Shown here in pieces: positions 43,913-55,355 of a stretch of 64,000 nt of DNA. This stretch comes from Gymnogyps californianus (taxonomy: Eukaryota > Chordata > Aves > Accipitriformes > Cathartidae): positions 210,757,494 to 210,821,493 of the forward strand of contig NC_059471.1 of assembly GCF_018139145.2 (NCBI RefSeq). Reading direction: 5' to 3'. How positions within the stretch are numbered: position 1 is the first letter of the stretch; each line of letters begins with the position of its first letter. Made by a program: the position numbers and the translations under genes. The notes below the pieces were generated by a model. That model was not told where the DNA came from and did not search any database. It saw only the letters and a list, made by a program, of their open reading frames with translations.

Positions 43913-46900
43913 GAGAAGCTGGTTTCCTACATTATTCTCTGAGGACATGGTGTAAATAAAGCCACAGACAAAATCCATAAATAAATAAAAGGGCTCTGCC
44001 CTATTACCAGTGAAGTCAAGGGTCTCTCACTGATGATACTGAGAGCAGAATTAGCCATGGGGTATTCCTGGAGCACATGGTACTGTGGAATGGAGATAGG
44101 GAAGGAGGGAAGTGCCAAAACACAGTGGAGGTGAAACTCATGTGCCCTGGTTTAGCTGCCTGAAGCACAAGGTCCAGGTCTGAGCTAGTTCACACATGGC
44201 AGAAATGGGCATCTCAAGAGGCGCTTTCAGCCTGTCGGTTTTCAGAGCGCTGGCAAATCCCTCACAGGCAGAGATCTCGCCTTCAAACATGTAGTCTAGC
44301 ACAGATGGATCCTATCCTACGTTCTCTGTTGCTTTTTCTCTCTCTTTCAGCACAGGTAGGCAAGTGAGCAGCAGTACAGATAAAAATTGCAGCTATTAGT
44401 CAGAAAATGCTAACCAAAACTAGCAAGCCTAAAGCCTGTGTTGCTAGGAAACAATCTGCCTCTTACTATCCATTGCTACCATTTGTATGCATCCACTCTT
44501 CTGATTTTCTTATTAATATTCTTTGCCTCAGACCCAGTAAGAAATTCCCACTACAAGCTGGCACAGAATCCAGTCCTCTCCAGGTCCCACGATGGTTTAA
44601 TTTGACCTCAGACTGTTGGTGCAAGTGGCTTCAGTTACTTCATTTTAGTCTGGCAAAAAACTGGCAGAATTCACATGCCCATGTGAATGCCCATGGGCAT
44701 ATGCAAACAGGGACAGCTGAGCTTTGCAGGACACAGCGGCATGTACTGCCTTCTGGTTTTTCAGCCTCTCCTGGAGGTTTCTTCCTTTCAGCAATGCTGT
44801 TGTGTCTTACATGTCTTAAGGAACTAACCTGCCTGCTTGTGACTGTCCAACCATATCCAGAGGGAAACGCAGGCAAAAAAAAATTAATCCTGCTAAAATT
44901 ATTTTTCTTAGGACAAGCTACACTGATAGAAGTACCTTTAACCTGCGTTTTTATGTCAATGCTAGGGATCTCTATTGATTTACTATGTTTGAATTTAAGT
45001 CAATGTAGTTAAATCGATACCCAACCGGAGCGGAGATTAGGTTCCCTGTTGATTTTAAGTGTGCCTGACACCGGTAGAGTTTGTAATTTAAAAGCACAAG
45101 ATATATTGATGTGAGGCAGCTTTAAATCTCTCTGGCCACATTGCACGGGCTGCATCTGAGCTCTGCTAAGATTTAGGCTGGGAGTTGGAGGGGGGTTTCC
45201 AGTGATGCATTCCCAGTCTGCTGATGGTTGCTGATATGTGAGGTCACCTGACGAAACATGACGTGTGACTGCTTCGCAATGCGGTTCTATCAGAAAATTG
45301 AAGTTTAGCAAAAATCATGGTTTTTGCTCTTTTTTTGATGTGTTTTCAGGTGAGTTTATTTGAAGCATGTCATTATGCTATCAGGGTTAGGAAGGGGCTC
45401 TGCCTGCAGTGCCATCAGCAGTATGGGAGTGCCATAATCTTGGCCCAGGCAGGGCACGGAGAGCACCGACCATCAGAAGTCGCAGTCTAAGCCCTAGCTG
45501 CTAACACTGATCAGCAGCAGCCAGAAATCACATCACCTTATAATCTCATACAGAGGTATTTGGCACCGGCTGCAACTTCCACAGGCAGCTCCTTGGCCAC
45601 AAATCCATCTTGGCTTTCCTGGAAGGCTCTTGCCTTTCATCATAGCAGTGAAGGAAGGAGGCAGGGTCCCTGCGGGTAACCCCGTCCATTACATATTACT
45701 GAATAAGGCAGAATCCTGGAAAAAACAGTCTGAGAGAGTGTTCTTCAAAAATCTGAATGTAGGGCACAAAGGACAAAATTAAAGTGTTTCACCTTGCACC
45801 TGTAATCTTATAATGGATGGGAGAGTCAGTATGGCATAAATCCCTTGTGGGGATTATTCCATAATCCATAGATCTTTGCTGTTTGGGAATAATTCTTGAA
45901 CAAGCCTGCATTTTCCTTTGCTTGTTGTCTTTGTAGCAGTTTGCCATGAATATGCAGTCTAGTGCACTGGAAACTATTATAAACAAAAACTTAAGCTCTT
46001 TAGACCTATTCTAAATACATCTCTTCCCACCTTGGTGTATTATACTGTGCAAAAATCTATAGATATCCAAGGGCTTCGCCACCTCATTTTACTCTGCTAA
46101 ACTGGAGTTTTCAGAGGATTTCAACAGAATTTGAGCTCTCAACTGTCCTACTCTTGTTTTGGCGTTCTTCAAATCCCTTGCAATCGGGGATTTATACAAT
46201 GGATGGCAACACAACCAGAAAATGCCACTACTCCAGGACATTCTGCTCATTTAAAGGAATTATTTGACATGTATACAGGTAGAGCCTGTGGGCTTAATTT
46301 TAAGTACAGAAAATGAAGGCGCAGGAAGATCAGCAGAAGGCCATGGTACAGCTCATGAAAGGAAAGCAGAAGGCTTGTTCATTGTGTTTCTACCTCAAAA
46401 AGGCCCTGTCTCCCTGTGGGAGTGAGCAGAATCCCTTCCATGCCCACCAGAAAGGAACATGCTGTCTCCCATCCTGGGTTGCACTGCCCGGGCACCCTCA
46501 TACCATGAAAGGTGTGGGTGGCAGTAGGACAGGTTATGGCATACTAAGTCCTGAGCAAACAGCTTCAGCCTTGATGGGGAGGATCTGAGCTGGTCCCAAA
46601 GCCAAAGACTGGCAGCAGATCCCTTAATGGCAGGAAGAAACCTCCTCTGATAACTTGACCCATCCTGGAAAAAGTGAGACCTACTTTCTACTAGCTGGAG
46701 GAGCAAAATAAAACAAGATGCAGTACTTGGGAAAGAAGCTAGTTCGTGCATTGGAAGCCTGTGAAATATGCTGTTATTTCTGTAGCTCCGTGCCACATCA
46801 AACGCCAGTAGAAAAAGGACTCGGATCACAGTTGGTTAAATGCAATGGTAAAAATGGTAAAAAGCAAACTTCTAATATGTTACAAATAAACAAATGCCTA

Positions 46901-47085
46901 AGACTTCACATCTGAACCTTGGCAGCCTTGTCCTGTCTGAAAAACCTGGAGTTGAAACACTTGATGGAGCATACATCTCTGGTGCCATTTGGGATGCCCT
47001 AGGATGCCCTGTGTGACTTCCAGCTGGGCTGGAAGGATGTGCATCTCCTGGAGGTCCTGTGTCACATCTGCCCACACTGAGTGTC
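43913..47085. other. Non-coding stretch 3' of the CDNF pseudogene
   Basis: No gene recognised. The plus strand is open for 201 codons from 44407 to 45012, the longest unexplained open frame in the window, with no domain that I recognise and no splice context; probably chance. Confidence 0.45.
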
Positions 47086-47665
47086 TGTGCTGGTTTTGGC
47101 TGGGGTAGAGTTATTTTTCTTCAGAGTAGCTAGTATAGGGCTATGTTTTGAATTTGTGCTGGAAACAGTGTTGATAACACAGGGATGTTTTAGTTATTGC
47201 TGAGCAATCCTTGCCCAGAGTCAAGGCCTTTTCTGCTTCTCACCCCACCCCACCAGCGAGCAGGCTGGGGGTGCACAAGAAGTTGGGAGGGGACACAGCT
47301 GGGACAGCTGACCCCAACTGACCACAGGGATATTCCATACCATATGACGTCATGTTCAGCATATAAAGCTGGGGGAAGAAGGAGGAAGGGGGGGACATTC
47401 GGGGTGATGGTGTTTTTCTTCTCAAGTAACCGTTAGGCATGATGGAGCCCTGCTGAACACCTGCCTGCTGATGGGAAGCAGTGAATGAATTCCTTGTTTT
47501 GCTTTGCTTGCGTGCATGGCTTTTGCTTTACCTATTAAACTGTCTTCATCTCAAACCACGAGTTTTCTCACTTTTACTCTTCTGATTCTCTCCCCCATCC
47601 CATCAGGGGGGAGTGAGTGAGCGGCTGTGTGGTGCTTAGTTGCTGGCTGGGGTTAAACCATGACA
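47086..47665 (+). mobile_element. Solo endogenous-retrovirus LTR with 5-bp target duplication
   Basis: 580 bp beginning TGTGCTGG and ending CATGACA, flanked on both sides by GTGTC (47081-47085 and 47666-47670). Inside are a perfect CRE (TGACGTCA, 47345-47352), TATAAA at 47362-47367 and an ATTAAA polyadenylation signal at 47534-47539, giving a U3-R-U5 order on the plus strand. No internal viral genes remain: this is a recombination-derived single LTR. A 5-bp duplication suits an ERVL- or ERV1-like element. It looks well preserved, hence relatively young. Confidence 0.9.
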
Positions 47666-47670
47666 GTGTC

Positions 47671-50600
47671 TCAGTCGAGAAAGTTTGAAATGGCTCTAGA
47701 TACATGTGTTGATGTCACTGAATCAAGCCTGTCTTGTTTGGTTTTGCAGTGAATTTTCAGTATTTACTGTCACAAACATAGGTAGACAGATAGATGGATA
47801 ACTATATATATATATATTTGTAAGTTATTTGGGTACATCTGCTTTAAAAAAGGAAGTGGAGAACTACATGAAAATTAATCTGTCAAATGTGGTTGAAATG
47901 CTCTGATGAGCAGGTAAAGACTCTCAATAGATTTTACACTAATGAACTATATTTTTACTACAAACCAGTTGGCTTATCCTTAGCTAATTGGAGGGCTTGA
48001 ATCCATGTGCCCACCGGTGCAGTTCTTGTATGAGGGAGAGAAGTGTTGCATTCTTAGGGACAACACTCTGGTCTCGCAGATGGGAGAGGAAGTTCACGGA
48101 CGTCGGGAGTTACATTATCATAGGCCATCAGAAAGTCCAGACCCTTGAAACTATAGTCTCTGTTGATGGAATTCTGTTGACTTCAGCAGCAACTCATTTG
48201 TCTGTTGGTTTCATTGAATTCACTTGTAGCCCAGCAATTGAAATCTCCTTAAGATTGTTCTTCCAGTTAGGGGTCTTCTGCTGTCTTCTAGTCTTTTCAG
48301 ATCTCCCAAGTTGACCTGGGCCTAGAAAAGATCATAACTGTATTGAACTGAAAAGAACTTAAAAATTGAGTTTTCTCCTCTCTGAGAAAGGGACTATGGA
48401 AGCGATCTTTCATGTAACACAAAACTGTCATTTCTAGGTGGTCTCAAGAAAAACAAAGTGAGAGCTAGAACCACCAAGAGGCACCAGGTTTCTTCTCTTT
48501 ATTCACTAATTATCAGTTATTAATTCAGCCATCTTCCTGACAAGATCTTCCTCCACCTTCAGATGAGGTGGCTGGATCTCAGAGCTGAGATCTCCATTTC
48601 ACAGCAGGCCATATGCTGGTGGCCAGGCCAGCTCTGGAGGTGTTATGCCAAAGAAGGCCCCGAGATGCTGCTCAACCAGCTACCACGTGAGCGCCCTGCT
48701 GCTCACCTCCTCCATGAAAATGGCAGCCCAACCCCGTGACATTACTTCTAATAGCCACGTTTTGGAGGGGGTAGGATAGAAATTCATTATCAGCCAAACC
48801 ATGTAATTCAGTCTTCATGCTGCTAAAGATAACTTAGGAGAGGAATTGTTCCTTCTGCATCAGTAATGAACCAAGGACCTGCTTTAGTGTTAATGTTACT
48901 TGTCTTTCGGATGTGCTCTGTCACAGAAGTTAAGTCCCTGTTCCTCATCCCTTCCACCTTGTTAAGATTTTCTAGCACTTCATAAAAGAGCAGAGTATTA
49001 ACTCTGGGGATGTGGCCAAACACACCTTACTTGAAACCTTCCTATCTACCTCCATTTTCCCCCCAGGTACATCTGGATAAGACAGTCTGCATTTCCTGTC
49101 CAAAACTACCCTATCATTTTGCAGTGAGGTATAAAACTATGTACAAAATACACAAATTTGTATTTCATTGCCAAAGCATTTCAATAAATGGATTAAATTG
49201 TGTTGCCTGAAGTTTGCAAAGTACCGGAGTTTTCCTTGTGGCCAAGAATATATATGTTTTTTTATATATATATATATATATATATAAATATAGAGAGAGA
49301 TATTTAGATCCTGGTTCAAGACCTCTTGTCTGCTCAGCTATGACTTATTTGCCTGTGGAGTGACCATGGAGCCAAGTGTGCACGTAAGGATAGACTTGCA
49401 GTTGCCATGAGTCAAATGAGCTCAGCAGAGCCCAAACAATTTCCATTGTCCCATGGCTTGGTGGGGGTTCCTATGCAAAATTATTTAGAGGGAAAGGCAC
49501 TCAAGTCACATGCATGCTTAAGTAGCAGTTTTAAAATTAGGAAGGAAAATACTCACTCTGGACAAAACATGGGAGTGGAAACGTTTTGTGTACCAGGTGG
49601 GACTCCCGCACCCGATTAACTGATGCAGAAATAGCTGCCATCAGCCCACAGCGTTCTGGAGCTCTCTCGTTCTGTAAGTCGACATTTGCTGATGCCAGCA
49701 AACTCAGCAGCCTGAAAAGCTATTTTTTCCCTACTGCTGAGACCACCATTTCATAGACTCTGGCAAAAGAGGTGCCTTCTGTCTCCCAACATCACATGCC
49801 AAGAGAAAGCCTTTTGTCCGCCTACAATAGAGCCAGTGGCAGAGAAGAAAGTTGTGAAACACTAGTTACTGTTGCTGGCAAGTGAGCCATAAAAGAGGGT
49901 TCTGCCAAAAGGACACAGGCTGGGATCTGACCTCCCTTTCTGTGCTCATAGCTAGTGTGTATAGGTGAAGCCATCTCTTGTAGAGAGCACTGGAGGCGGG
50001 CTGCGTGCTGAGCCGAGCCAAGAACTCCTTGGAAGTTAACAGCGGTGTTAGTGCTGCGGCAGGGATCCGGGTCCGTGTCGGAAACACGGACAATGCTTCC
50101 CCTCAGTCTTTCCACTGAGGGATTTTTGCCACTTGGGCAATTGCCATGGATCTCAAAATGCAGCTATAAAATTGGTAGCTATCCCAAATTAAATAATACC
50201 CTGGAGGAGGGGGGCAAGAGCAGGAGGGTGGCACTGAGCAGCTTTCAGGCTGGCCAAATTTGGCATCTTTTTTATTTGCTAAAATCTGCCTTCTTAATAG
50301 TCCTTGCCTGTGCCTGCCCTCTTTCTTTGTGCAACATCGGCTCCAGAGTGTCAGAGCAGCAGGATGAGGTGCCTTTGGGCATAGGAGGCGTGATGCATCG
50401 GTCCCCTCCGGAGCCCAGCAGCCTCCGCTGCTCCTCTCCCCTGCAGTCACCCACGCATGATGCAGCTAGGTCCGGCAGGACACCGACGGGGTGATCCTCT
50501 GCGTCTGCTATGAGGGGTGCAGAGCAGAAGAGGGGTGCAGCGTGGGACACTGGCCTGATAGCACAGTGCTGTGCGGTGATGAAGGATCTGTTCCTTCCCT

Positions 50601-51985
50601 GCTAAAGGGCGTTCGCTGTCTCCTCCCCGCTAGAAGCTGCGCAGGACCATAGGCACGTGTCAGTCCATTACTGATTACTCCCAGGGTACGTCTTCAGACT
50701 CTCTTTTACAAACCCAAGGGCTCAGAGACGTATTTTTAAAGTGGAATCTGCAATTCTGGCATTTTCACGTGCCTCTGGGAACCTGGAGTTTTAACCACAG
50801 CAGTACTGACTCCTTCATCCAGCCTTAAACAACCCTACAAGTACTTGACTCAGCTCTTTCACACCTAAATCACACTCTGGATTGCCGTTGCCTCCCATCT
50901 TCAGAAGACATTTTGCTGCAATAAGATTTCCAAAGTTGCTCCTTAAATTTGGCTGTTAATTTCACATTTGAAGCATGTGAATTAAATGGCCAGATTTTCC
51001 AAGCCTGAAGCACCTTGAATGCGCCCGTGACTTTTGTTCTTGCCAAATATTTGTTCTTGAAGGTAGTCAAACACACCCGTGCTGTGGTTTATCATGACCT
51101 GATTATATCGCCGTGAAGTCGAAGGGTGGGTGTGAGGGGGAAGCAGCTATTTAAAACCATTTTCATCGAAATCAGAGCAGTCTATGAGAGGAAGACAGCT
51201 GTTAGATGCATTGTGGGCACCGAGATGGGAATTCCTGCCTGTTTAATCAGGCAGCCAGCTGCAGCCGGGAAAACCAACCCCGGCAAGTCAAGCGGTGTAA
51301 AGCTGCACCTGCGAGCTGTGTATGCGCCTGTTGTGGGGTTGGGAAGGAAAAGTAAAAGAAGTTTAAAGGCTCGATCAAACAAATGAAACCTGAAGTGTGG
51401 AAGCTGTACAGAGGTTAAATGGCAACAGCTCCATCACAGACTATCTTGCAGGCTCAGCTGAGAGAGGACTCAGCGCATCGTGGTGAGGGGCCATCTGTGC
51501 TTAGGAAAATTTCCAAATGTCTGTAAAAACGACAACCCTCTGTTAAAACTTCTGTAGCTGGGTTACCATTCCCACTGCCTGAAGTTCTGGATAATTAGCT
51601 TTAAGGATATTACAGTGATGCCTTTGGATCGTCGCCTGTGAGGGTTCAGCAAGAAGCTGAGGCAGTGAAATGCCTGCAGAGCCCCAGTGCAGAGGCAGTA
51701 GCAAACCCTGCCATCTGTGTTTAGCTCAGGCACTGTAAGCAAACATTAAACAAGTGCATTGCATCAATACGCACATGTATTTCAGCCTGTCGGTCGGAAA
51801 CTGCCTGTATTGCATATGCAGGCAGGCAGGCAGCATGACGTTGAAGGGCAGCCCCCTCCACCAGCTGCCCGCACTGATTCAGGTCACGCAGTTGGTACCC
51901 AACTTTTGCTGCCGGACCTCAGCCTGTCGATCTGACAGTTGATTGCTGTGGTTCCTGGACTAGATGAATGAAGTTTGTTAACTTG
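47671..51985. other. Non-coding stretch between LTR and CR1
   Basis: No gene seen. A (TA)n run lies at 49263-49286 and a shorter one near 47803-47816. Scattered open frames overlap each other on both strands and show no similarity that I recognise. Confidence 0.45.
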
Positions 51986-52876
51986 AGATGGATTTTATGC
52001 AGTCATAAACTGGATGACACCAAACTGGGAGGAGTGGCTGATATGCTGAGGGATCATACTGCCATCCAGAGCTTAACAGGCTGCAGAAATGGGCCAACAG
52101 GAACCTCATGAAGTTCGACAAGGAGAAGTGCAAAGTCCTGCACCTGGGGAGCAACAACCCCAGGCACCGGTATATGCTGGGGGCCACTCAGCTGGAAAGC
52201 AGCTTGGCAGAAAAGGACCTTGGTGGCCACCAAGTTGAACTTGAGCCAGCACAGTGCCCTTGCAGCAAAGAAGGCAAATGGTATCCTGGGCTGCATTAGA
52301 CAAAGTTATTACCAGCAGGTTGAGGGAGGTGATCCTTCCCCTCTACTCCGCTCTCGTGAGACCCCACCTGGAGTACTTTGTCCAGTTCCGGGCTCTCCAG
52401 CACGAGAGAGACATGGACATACTGGAGAGAGTCCAGTGAAAGACCATGAAGATGATTAGGGGTCTGGAGTATCTCTCCTATGAGGAAAGGCTGAGAGAGC
52501 TGGGACTGTTCAGCCTGGAGAAGAGAAGGCTCAGGGGGGATCTTATCCATGTATATAAATACCTAAAGGGAGAGTGCAAAGAGGATGGAGCCAGGCTCTG
52601 TTCAGTGGTGCCCAGTGACAGGACCAGAGGCAATGGGCACAAACTGAAACCCAGGAGGTTCCCTCTGAACATCAGGAAACACTTTTTCACTGTGAGGATG
52701 ACTGAGCGCTGGCACAGGTCACCCAGGGAGGTTGTGGAGTCTCCATCCTTGGAGAAACTCAAAAGCCATCTGGACACAGTCCTGGGCAACTGGCTCTAGG
52801 TGGCCCTGCTTGAGCAGGGGGTTGGACCAGATGACCTCCAGAGGTCCCTTCCAACCTCAGCCGTTCTGCGATTCTG
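51986..52876 (+). mobile_element. CR1 LINE, 5'-truncated, with broken 3' part of the reverse-transcriptase ORF
   Basis: About 890 bp, sense, ending in the typical ggtcccttccaacctcagcc plus gttctgcgattctgtgg tail. It codes for the end of the CR1 ORF2 protein: [20 protein letters not shown] at 52124-52183, [19 protein letters not shown] near 52334-52389, [19 protein letters not shown] near 52492-52548. A frame change near 52230-52260 and a stop at 52437-52439 break it. 5' truncation is normal for CR1. One of the less diverged copies here. Confidence 0.93.
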
Positions 52877-54598
52877 TGGTCTTGTTTCTTGATTAAATAC
52901 AGGATCTTGGCCACAGGCACGACTATCCATTTTCCCAAGCATCAAGCAAGAATGTTGCAAAGTAAACATAGCCAAGTAGTGTGCAGACATAGCCAAAATT
53001 AAATTGAAAGTAGCAAAATGATTGAGGACCCTGTTTGGATTAATCACCTAGCTCTGGTCAAGGCCATCGCAAGTGCAGGTTTTATTTAGAGTTTTTAAAA
53101 ATAAATAGGCTCCCAAAAAAGAAAGATCATTTACCAAAGTAATCATTTCGTGAGATGATAATTGCTTGAGTAGGTTCTTTTTTTCCATAAAAATGTTCTT
53201 AGCAAGAAAGATGACTTCTTTATACAGAGAAAAAAGAGGAGTTTTTCTTCAAGTAAATGAAATGTTAACATTTTTGAAGTGTTTCTACAAAACACCTGAA
53301 GGTTTACAGGGAAATACAAACCAAAATGCAATTATAAATTTTTAAAATATCTCACTATGTTGCCCTTTTAAATTGATTCTGGTTTTATTACTTATAAATC
53401 ACTGCTGCGCTGAGATGAAGACCAGGTTTTGTTCAGGAAGCATACAGAACGCAAAGAACAATATATGGCTGAAATCCTATATGATGATGTATTTTCAAGC
53501 CTCTGTGAGGGAAGAAGGAAATAAAAGTACTTCTCCCTGCATCAGAAATTTCAGAGTGAGATTTTGTGGCCCATGTGTGACGCAGGGTACCTGGCACGGT
53601 TGCTCGTGGCTCTCAGATCCGTGGATCCTTCTATTAGCCATGGAGACTTGGTCGGTTAAGGACTCGCAGAGTCAAAGGAATTGGGTGAATTTATACTGAG
53701 AGGTAATTGTCGCATTGTAATTAGCATAGTCAAGCAGCAAAAGGCAATTTTAAGGGTGAGCGGTAATGACAGTCCCTTGAAGTTAAATAGCACTAACGAT
53801 ATTTTTTAGGTGGATATGAGGAGGGTTCAAAGAAGAGATCAGTGGGAATGAAAAGAAACTGGAAGCCCACGTTTCCTGCTCCCAGACATCGCTCCCTTCT
53901 TTTGCATGCCCCATTTCTCCACTTTATCCATGCCCAAAACCAGATTCCCGGTCCCTGAGGGCAGGACTGTGCCGTAGCCTCAGATGCTGTGCCGTCCTCC
54001 AGCTGCAACGTGTGGGCTCCCTCCGTTTGCCTGTATTTGCATGCTATAAAGGCAGAATTACGCAGCGATGGATCTCATCTGCATAACGAAGAGCCCATTC
54101 CCAGCACAGAAGGCCACAGAGCAGATTTCCTCTCCCCATGATCCTAATTAGCCATCTGTAGCGTGCAACTGGAAGGGGGCTTGGCTCAGCCAGCGGAACA
54201 GGAAAGGGGCAGCCAGAGAACGATCCCCCCAATCTAGGCTTGGTCGGCATTTCTGTTTACACTGGAGCGGAGCCTGCCCGTTGCTGCGGGGAACAGTAAC
54301 ACAGCTGCAGACCAGTGAAGGGAAGGCTGAGACACCCCCCTTTCCCACGCCAGTTATGCAGAAGCTGGAAGAATCAGAGTTGTTTGAGAAAATCCCCACT
54401 GGGAAAGTGGCCTTTGGCTCATCCATTTCCAAAAGGGCATCTGGCAATCTGCTGCATCCGTTTGCCAATGTGTGCAAGCAGAGCAGTCATCCTGCAACCG
54501 GCCGGGAGGATGGAGGATGCCTCTGGGGCACTGGATCAGGCCATGAGGGTCCAGAGATATGCGTGCTGCATCTAAGATATGTTTCCAGTGTGAAGAAG
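52877..54598. other. Non-coding stretch between two CR1 copies
   Basis: AT-rich unique sequence with no gene recognised. Confidence 0.45.
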
Positions 54599-55355
54599 CA
54601 TGGCCAGCAGGTCGAGGGAGGTGATTCTGCCCCTCTACTCTGCTCTCATGAGACCCCACCTGGAGTGCTGCGTCCAGCTCGGGGGCCCCCAGTACAAGAC
54701 AGACATGGACCTGTTGGAGCAGGTCCAGAGGAGGGCCATGAAAATGATCAGAGGGCTGGAACATCTCTCCTGTGAAGAAAGGCTGAGAGAGTTGGGGTTG
54801 TTCAGCCTGGAGAAGAGAAGGCTCCGGGGAGACCTTATTGTGGCCTTTCAATATATAAATATATAAGAAAGATCATAGAAACATAGAATCGTTTAGGTTG
54901 GAAAAGACCTTTAAGATCATCGAGTTCAACCATTAACCTAGCACTGCCAAGTCCACCGCTAAACCATGTCCCTAAGCACCACATCTACACAGCTTTTAAA
55001 TACCTCCAGGGATGGTGACTCAGCCACTTCCCTGGGCAGCCTGTTCCAGATGGGAACAGACTTTTTAGCAGGGCCTGTTGCAATAGCACAAGGGGTAGTG
55101 GTTTTAAACTAAAAGAGGGTAGATTCAGACTAGATATAAGGAAGAAATTTTTTTACAATGAGAGTGGTGAACCACTGGAACAGGCTGCCCACAGAGGTGG
55201 CAGATGCCCCGTCCCTGGAAACATTCAAGGTCAGGTTGGACAGGGCTTTGAGCAACCTGATCTAGTGCAAGATGTCCCTGCCCATGGCAGGGGGGTTGGA
55301 CTAGATGACCTTTAAAGGTCCCTTCCAACCCAAACCATTCCATGATTCTAAGTTA
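54599..55355 (+). mobile_element. CR1 LINE, sense, interrupted by another CR1
   Basis: Two halves of one copy: 54599-54872 ([37 protein letters not shown] coding) and 55051-55355 (gactttttagcagggcctgt through the tail tggactagatgacctttaaa). The halves join at an internal point where CR1 is normally continuous. Confidence 0.92.
54873..55050 (-). mobile_element. CR1 3' fragment nested in the copy above
   Basis: Begins tcatagaaacatagaatcgt, the antisense CR1 terminus, and ends at ctgttccaga. AGA occurs on each side of the insert (54870-54872 region and 55048-55050), at most a 3-bp duplication. Confidence 0.9.

Noticed and set aside
52108..52799. Possible protein-coding gene with RT-like peptides
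   Set aside because: It is the 3' end of a CR1 LINE, with a frame change and a stop.
54281..54866. Open frames resembling spliced genes on both strands
   Set aside because: The downstream half is CR1 coding sequence and its antisense; the upstream half has no support.
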